DNA from: an uncultured Lachnospiraceae bacterium
GTDB taxonomy: Bacteria; Bacillota; Clostridia; Lachnospirales; Lachnospiraceae
Length of the DNA stretch: 61,662 nucleotides
Direction of reading: 5' to 3'
Assembly (NCBI GenBank): GCA_947178145.1
Contig: CAMWXE010000024.1
Coordinates: 1 to 61,662 of the forward strand
A program made the translations under genes and the position numbers. The notes below the pieces were generated by a model. That model was given only the letters and a program-made list of their open reading frames with translations, had not been told where the DNA came from and did no database searches. Shown one piece after another: positions 56,815-61,662 of this stretch. Position 1 is the stretch's first letter; each line of letters starts with the position of its first letter.

Positions 56815-58023
56815 TTATAGTATACCACTAATTTTCTGTAATAGGAAATTTTCGGTGAATCCTGCGTCCATAGAATCCTGTGATGCAATCGCCATCTTAT
56901 AGTAATCCGCCGCCAGCCTGGCAATATCCTGCGCCTGATATTTGCGCGCAGTGTCCATTGCGCCTTGTTTCAGATGACAGCGGGGATTCTGCAGCACCTT
57001 ATCCAGCATCTCTTCGAATGTTTGTGCTGACATGTCTGTCATAAATCCATTTACACCGTTGACAACAATATCGCTCACGCCGGTCGCCCGCACTGCCAGT
57101 ACGGGCGTGCCCACCGCCATCGCCTCAAGCAGCACAATCCCCTGTGTCTCCGAGAGCGAGGAAAACAGAAAGAAATCCGAAGCACGACAATAGTTTTTGA
57201 TTTCCTCATTTGGCACGCGCCCTGCAAAGCAGATTTCTTTTTCCAGACCGAGTCTGGCTGCCAGCTTCCGCAAATGCTTTCCTTCCGGCCCTTCACCTGC
57301 CAACGCAAGACGAAAATCCGATTTGCCTTTTGCCCTTTTTCTGGATGCCAGCACCTGAAACAAAAACTCGAGATTTTTCTCCCTGGCAAGCCGCGCTACC
57401 GTGCAGAACAAATACTTCACATTTCCATCATTTTCTCCGAGAAGTCTTCTGCGGAGTGCCAGCGCCGCATCCTCATCTGCGTAAAAGCTGTCGTCAGAAA
57501 TGCCCGTCGAAAGTACTTGAACTAATGTCTGGCACCCAATCTGACATAGATAATCCTGCATCATCGGTGTCGGCGCAAAGACCACATTACAAAATTTCAT
57601 AAAATGTTTCATATAAAAAGGCACTGCGCTCTGAAAACAAGATGCTTTGATGTAGTGCAAATACTGCTCATATCTTGTATGATAAGTCAGTACAAGCGGG
57701 ACGTGGTACTTTTGCGACAGGTAGACAGCTGTCCACCCGATCATCATGGGATGATGTACATGAATCACATCAAAATCTCCCTTCACAAATTCCCGCTCGA
57801 TTCTTCTGTCAAAACTGTCTGGAACCGATGCTCCGTTGACAATCCCTTTGATCAGCGAGCGGTATCGCATGATATTGTGATCCTCCAATTGATCCTGGTA
57901 CGTGGGCGCAAAAATGGTAACCGAATGTCCTTCTCTGCGCAGTCCATCGCTCAGTCGCTGTATAGAAATCGGCACCCCGCCAATAAACGGCAGATAATTA
58001 TTTGTCATCATAGCAATCTTCAT
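56815..58023 (-). CDS. GT4 glycosyltransferase, probably glucosyl-diacylglycerol synthase
   Basis: 402 residues. N-terminal MMTNNYLPFIGGVPISIQRL and VIHVHHPMMIGWTA, then a GT-B C-terminal half with ARLAREKNLEFLFQVL and the E-x7-E motif SETQGIVLLEAMAVGTPVLA. The pattern is characteristic of Firmicute 1,2-diacylglycerol 3-alpha-glucosyltransferases, which make glycolipid anchors for lipoteichoic acid. Another sugar or lipid acceptor is possible. Followed on the same strand by the RR/HK genes and preceded by a DedA gene 28 bases away. Confidence 0.9.
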   Translation of the reverse strand: MKIAMMTNNYLPFIGGVPISIQRLSDGLRREGHSVTIFAPTYQDQLEDHNIMRYRSLIKGIVNGASVPDSFDRRIEREFVKGDFDVIHVHHPMMIGWTAVYLSQKYHVPLVLTYHTRYEQYLHYIKASCFQSAVPFYMKHFMKFCNVVFAPTPMMQDYLCQIGCQTLVQVLSTGISDDSFYADEDAALALRRRLLGENDGNVKYLFCTVARLAREKNLEFLFQVLASRKRAKGKSDFRLALAGEGPEGKHLRKLAARLGLEKEICFAGRVPNEEIKNYCRASDFFLFSSLSETQGIVLLEAMAVGTPVLAVRATGVSDIVVNGVNGFMTDMSAQTFEEMLDKVLQNPRCHLKQGAMDTARKYQAQDIARLAADYYKMAIASQDSMDAGFTENFLLQKISGIL

Positions 58024-58051
58024 TGAAAATCCCTCCTAACACGCCATCCGC

Positions 58052-58564
58052 TCATAAATGAATGTACGCAAAAACAGCATCTCCCAAAAAGTAACCCGCG
58101 CCGACAAAGACGAAATTCCACAGAAGCACCCCCAGCGCCGAACTGATACTGTACTTTACGAAATTGATTTTCAGCACGCCCGCCGGAATGGAGATCAGCG
58201 TGCGCACCATCGGTATCAGCTTGCCGAGAAATATCCCAAAACAGCCCTTCCGGCGTATTATCTCAAAATTCCGCTCAATAGCCGGGCGCTGTTTGGGAAA
58301 CCTGTGCAAATATTTTTCCAGCAGCAGGCTGCCGCCAGTATAGCCCAGAAAATATAAAATCCAGCTGCCGATTACCCCCGCCGCCAGTGTGATGACCATA
58401 ACCCAGAAAAAATTGATATTTCCCTTCGCCGCCCACACCCCGGAGAGCGGCATGATCACACCAGCTGGAAATCCGGGCAGATTCATATACTCCAGTAAAA
58501 CAATAATAAAAATGGCAATCGCTCCATATTGCGTAAAATAGGAAGTAACGACTTCAAGACTCAT
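58052..58564 (-). CDS. DedA/SNARE-associated membrane protein
   Basis: 170 residues from the ATG at 58564 (AGAAGG upstream); a GTG nine bases earlier is less likely. Five or six hydrophobic segments. Hallmarks are EYMNLPGFPAGVIMPLSG, the loop ILYFLGYTGG and GKLIPMVRTLISIPAG. DedA proteins act in undecaprenyl-phosphate or phospholipid transport across the membrane. Next to a glycolipid glycosyltransferase, which fits an envelope lipid role. Confidence 0.93.
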   Translation of the reverse strand: MSLEVVTSYFTQYGAIAIFIIVLLEYMNLPGFPAGVIMPLSGVWAAKGNINFFWVMVITLAAGVIGSWILYFLGYTGGSLLLEKYLHRFPKQRPAIERNFEIIRRKGCFGIFLGKLIPMVRTLISIPAGVLKINFVKYSISSALGVLLWNFVFVGAGYFLGDAVFAYIHL

Positions 58565-58674
58565 AAAAAACACCTTCTTTTTTCCTTTTCTTCTGATAAA
58601 CTCAGTCTACCAGGCAAAACGAAAAAAGAAGGTGTATGAAATCGAAAGATTTTCTTAAAATTCCTTTATAAAAT

Positions 58675-60582
58675 TTAGAATGTAAATACTGCTGCTGTCA
58701 GTGGCGGCAGCGCAAATGTAATATATTGCTCCCTGTTATCGCAAAGACCTTTCTTTGCTTTCAAAACCTTAGGAATCTTATTCCCATTGCCGCCAAATTT
58801 CTTGTCATCCGAGTTGAGCAGCAGCTTATACTGTGTATTCATCGGCACACCGACTCTATACTTTGGATACTCCACTGGTGTCATATTGATGACAAAGAGC
58901 ATGTGCTGTTCGCCATCCTTCGTTCTTCTGACAAAGCTGTAAATGCTGCGCTCTGTGTCATCCGCGTTCATCCACTCAAATCCAAGCCAGTCATTGTCAA
59001 TCTCATAGAGACAAGGATACTCTCTGTAGATACCCAGCAATTCACTCATGTAATCGTGCATACCCTTGTTGAGCGGCTCCTGCAGCAAGAACCAATCCAG
59101 CTCGCGCGCTTCGCTCCACTCGCGCTCCTGGGCAAACTCCTGTCCCATAAACAACAACTTCTTGCCCTCGTGGCCAAACATGAACGTATAGAGGTTTCTC
59201 AGGTTTGCATACTTGTCAATTTCGTAACCTGGCATTTTGTTGACCATAGAACACTTCAAATGCACTACTTCATCATGAGACAGTGGCAGAATATAATTCT
59301 CAGAACTGTTGTAGCTCATGGCAAACGTCAGTCTGTAGTGGTTGTCCTTCCTAAAATACGGGTCAAGCTTCATATACTCACAGTAGTCATGCATCCAGCC
59401 CATGTTCCACTTAAATGAAAATCCAAGGCCGCCATCCTCTGGTGGAGCTGTAACCTTTGGCCATGCTGTCGATTCCTCGGCAATCGTCATAACGCCAGGA
59501 TGCGCCCCGTGTATCACAGAATTCAGATGCTTGAAAAATTCAATCGCATCAAGATTTTCGTGTCCGCCGTATTTGTTCGGCACCCACTGTCCGGCCTGCT
59601 TGCCATAGTCAAGATAGAGCATGGACGCCACAGCATCCACTCTGAGTCCGTCAATATGGAATTCCCTGATCCAGAATAATGCATTGGCGATCAGGAAATT
59701 TCTGACTTCATTTTTGCTGTAATTAAATATCTTAGTACCCCAGTCCGGATGCTCGCCAAGTCTCTTGTCCGGATGCTCATACAGGCATGTGCCGTCAAAC
59801 TCACACAGACCATGTGCATCTCTCGGGAAATGTGCCGGAACCCAGTCAAGAATGACTCCAATGTCATTTTTGTGCAGCAGATCAATGAGATATCTGAAGT
59901 CGTCGGGTGTACCATATCTCGACGTCGGGGCATAGTAACCTGTCACCTGATACCCCCAGGATCCGTCAAATGGGAATTCCGCTATGCCCATCAGCTCTAT
60001 GTGCGTATATGGCATCTCTTTGAGATATTCCACAATTCTGTCCGCAAACTCACGGTAATTGTAAAATCCATCCTCTGTGCCGTCAGGATGCTTCATCCAG
60101 GAACCGATATGACACTCATAAATTGCCATAGGCTCCTCGTTCATGTCCTTCTTGTCGCGCTCTGCCATCCACTTCTTATCTGTCCATTTGAAATGATCCA
60201 GATCATAAACTCTGGATGCTGTCCCAGGCCGTACCTCCGCATAATTTGCGTACGGATCTGCCTTGTAGAGCCTTCTGCCATCTGGAAGTACCAGCAGATA
60301 TTTGTACATCTGCCCTTCCTTGACATCCTTGACAAATGCAGCAAAGACCCCGCCTGCACCGAGGCGTTTCATCGGAGCGGCGCTCTCATCCCAGTCGTTA
60401 AACTCTCCGATGACATATACCTCTTTTGCATTCGGTGCCCACACTGCGAAGAACACGCCGTCCTCTTTGCCCTTCTTACAGAAGTGTGAGCCCAGTTTTT
60501 TGTATATCTCATAATGTGTTCCCTGTCCAAATACATACTGGTCCGCATCAGAGATAAATACAGTTGTGTCCGTGTTGTTCAT
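58675..60582 (-). CDS. glgB: 1,4-alpha-glucan branching enzyme
   Basis: 635 residues. Introduces alpha-1,6 branches in glycogen. CBM48 domain (VFFAVWAPNAKEVYVIGEFN), then the GH13 barrel with nucleophile Asp in DGLRVDAVASMLYL, acid/base Glu in IAEESTAWP and Asp in LSHDEVVH; a beta-sandwich C-terminal domain follows. GGAGG six bases before ATG. Stands apart from glgP and other glycogen genes in this window. Follows the AAA+-like gene by 18 bases. Confidence 0.97.
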   Translation of the reverse strand: MNNTDTTVFISDADQYVFGQGTHYEIYKKLGSHFCKKGKEDGVFFAVWAPNAKEVYVIGEFNDWDESAAPMKRLGAGGVFAAFVKDVKEGQMYKYLLVLPDGRRLYKADPYANYAEVRPGTASRVYDLDHFKWTDKKWMAERDKKDMNEEPMAIYECHIGSWMKHPDGTEDGFYNYREFADRIVEYLKEMPYTHIELMGIAEFPFDGSWGYQVTGYYAPTSRYGTPDDFRYLIDLLHKNDIGVILDWVPAHFPRDAHGLCEFDGTCLYEHPDKRLGEHPDWGTKIFNYSKNEVRNFLIANALFWIREFHIDGLRVDAVASMLYLDYGKQAGQWVPNKYGGHENLDAIEFFKHLNSVIHGAHPGVMTIAEESTAWPKVTAPPEDGGLGFSFKWNMGWMHDYCEYMKLDPYFRKDNHYRLTFAMSYNSSENYILPLSHDEVVHLKCSMVNKMPGYEIDKYANLRNLYTFMFGHEGKKLLFMGQEFAQEREWSEARELDWFLLQEPLNKGMHDYMSELLGIYREYPCLYEIDNDWLGFEWMNADDTERSIYSFVRRTKDGEQHMLFVINMTPVEYPKYRVGVPMNTQYKLLLNSDDKKFGGNGNKIPKVLKAKKGLCDNREQYITFALPPLTAAVFTF

Positions 60583-60600
60583 AAAAATCCTCCATTCTTA

Positions 60601-61662
60601 TTACATAAAGTCCCGTTCCTTGAGAACTATCATGTCCTCGTTGTCATACCTTCTCGCAAAAAGTACATCAACAAAGTTTTTGATTTTTGATTTTTTGGAT
60701 TTCCAGATTGCCTCATCTATAATGTCGCGTACCTCATCCTTTGTCACCACATGATTGCCGCTCTGCATGTTTGCGATTCTGGTGTAAAGTGCGAGTGTAC
60801 CCAGCTCATCAATGGAATATTCCAAAGCTAAGGCATAGTTTTTGGCGTAAGCAACGAGCGCGTTGTTGTCCATCTCCATCAGATCGATTCTGATGTTAAA
60901 GTAATCCACAATCATCGCCTGCTTCTCCAAAAGCTTTGTAATCTCTTTTTTTGTATCCTCCATGATGACTACGATTCCAAGGTTTTCCTGCGTAAGGCAT
61001 AAAGACATCTCATACAGCTTCTCCTCACTCATACCATTTGCCTTCTCTATTATAATACCACCATTATTCAATTTCTCAAAGACATCTTTGATATTTCTTT
61101 GATTGATTTTTTCACCGGTGATCTTTGCCAGCTTCCCTGAAAAGCTTTCATCTGATGCCTGGTACTCTTTTATCAGGTTTTTCGCCATGCGAATCGTGTC
61201 AAGACCGGCATCCCCTGTAATAATAACGTTTCCAATATAAGATGCCAGCGTCATATTCTCAAGTGCATAGATAATCTGCTTCTTAATCTTCTTGGTGACG
61301 GCAAAATTCTCAAACAGTGTCTGTTCCTCCGGCGTGAACTCGCGCAGCTCCTCGCGTTTTGCGCCCCTGGCCTCCTTCTTCGTCGTGGCGACAATCTTCT
61401 CGGAAAGAGAGCTTAGATCCGCCGTGTTCATCTTGATCTCCTGCGTCTTTAGCGCATCCTCCTTTGCCATCTCCACAATGCTCGCTTCATCCTCGGGATC
61501 CAAATCGCGCTCATTGTATTGATACTGTTTTCGACCTGATAATCTCGATGGTCTTCTGTATGCGTTATCCAACTTATCGTATGAGTCTTCCATATATGAC
61601 TCATCTACGTACCCGCCAACTGCTTCATTGATGCTAAGCTCCTTCGTGTAATCGTCTACATA
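60601..61662 (-). CDS. Degenerate AAA+-like protein, 5' end beyond the window
   Basis: At least 353 codons; the reading frame stays open to the right edge, and the first internal ATG (61593) has no ribosome binding site, so the gene is partial. An acidic, disordered N-terminal part precedes a P-loop-like region YIGNVIITGDAGLDTIRMAK, where canonical G-x4-GK-[ST] is replaced by GDAGLDT, and a Walker B-like GGIIIEKANGM. Later LCLTQENLGIVVIMEDT resembles a sensor-1 strand, and the C-terminal helices look like an AAA+ lid. The shape recalls CbbX/SpoVK-like AAA+ domains, but ATP binding is questionable. Function unknown. Confidence 0.8.
   Translation of the reverse strand, partial: YVDDYTKELSINEAVGGYVDESYMEDSYDKLDNAYRRPSRLSGRKQYQYNERDLDPEDEASIVEMAKEDALKTQEIKMNTADLSSLSEKIVATTKKEARGAKREELREFTPEEQTLFENFAVTKKIKKQIIYALENMTLASYIGNVIITGDAGLDTIRMAKNLIKEYQASDESFSGKLAKITGEKINQRNIKDVFEKLNNGGIIIEKANGMSEEKLYEMSLCLTQENLGIVVIMEDTKKEITKLLEKQAMIVDYFNIRIDLMEMDNNALVAYAKNYALALEYSIDELGTLALYTRIANMQSGNHVVTKDEVRDIIDEAIWKSKKSKIKNFVDVLFARRYDNEDMIVLKERDFM

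Overview
The window looks like a chromosomal segment of a motile, probably spore-forming Lachnospiraceae-type Firmicute (Clostridia). The evidence is clostridial gene order (hprK, ROK glucokinase, murB, rapZ, whiA), sporulation genes (spoIID-like, spoIIQ-like, sipL-like), flagellin and chemotaxis parts, strong GGAGG ribosome binding sites, low-to-moderate GC and a tetrahydrofolate riboswitch before folT. No IS element, prophage, integrase, CRISPR array, rRNA or tRNA was recognised. Species assignment is not possible from this alone.

Layout. 1-6 kb: a coupled pair (SAM methyltransferase and a membrane-anchored protein with a C39-like tail) and a chemoreceptor fused to a YcgR/PilZ c-di-GMP module. 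6.3-8.7 kb: a GntR(YtrA)-ABC operon whose ATPase carries a 100-residue Asn/Gln-rich repeat extension. 8.7-21.3 kb: a long minus-strand block with glutamate racemase, an amidohydrolase, spoIIQ-like, spoIID-like, acyltransferase, lipid kinase, whiA, rapZ, murB, glucokinase, hprK and a secreted leucine-rich-repeat-like protein. 21.4-25.5 kb: small unknown genes, a sipL-like spore coat gene with a hairpin over its ribosome binding site, and a hemerythrin/CheX-like fusion. 25.5-32.6 kb: a carbohydrate locus (SGNH acetylesterase, LplABC-type ABC importer, divergent membrane-anchored AraC regulator, cre-like site), by family most like rhamnogalacturonan use.

32.6-43.9 kb: pyrC, a PrcB-domain lipoprotein, plsC, murF and ddl (preceded by overlapping tiny ORFs), a MATE transporter, ylmH, a membrane-anchored Mrr-type nuclease, the THF riboswitch with folT, an orphan membrane HPt protein and a lipoprotein. 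43.9-50.5 kb: glycogen phosphorylase, a coiled-coil protein behind a consensus sigma-28/sigma-D promoter, pncB and a short flagellin. 50.5-61.7 kb: glycerol kinase with a ThuA-epimerase fusion, a two-component system, a GT4 glycosyltransferase with a DedA protein, glgB, and a degenerate AAA+-like protein that runs off the right edge.

A theme that may be new is a set of unusual motility or signalling proteins scattered through otherwise housekeeping DNA: MCP-YcgR fusion, hemerythrin-CheX-like fusion, orphan membrane HPt, short flagellin, and two unknown proteins behind sigma-28-like promoters. Together they suggest links between oxygen or redox sensing, c-di-GMP and flagellar behaviour; that connection is inference. 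Starts were reassigned where a ribosome binding site or family length supported an internal codon.
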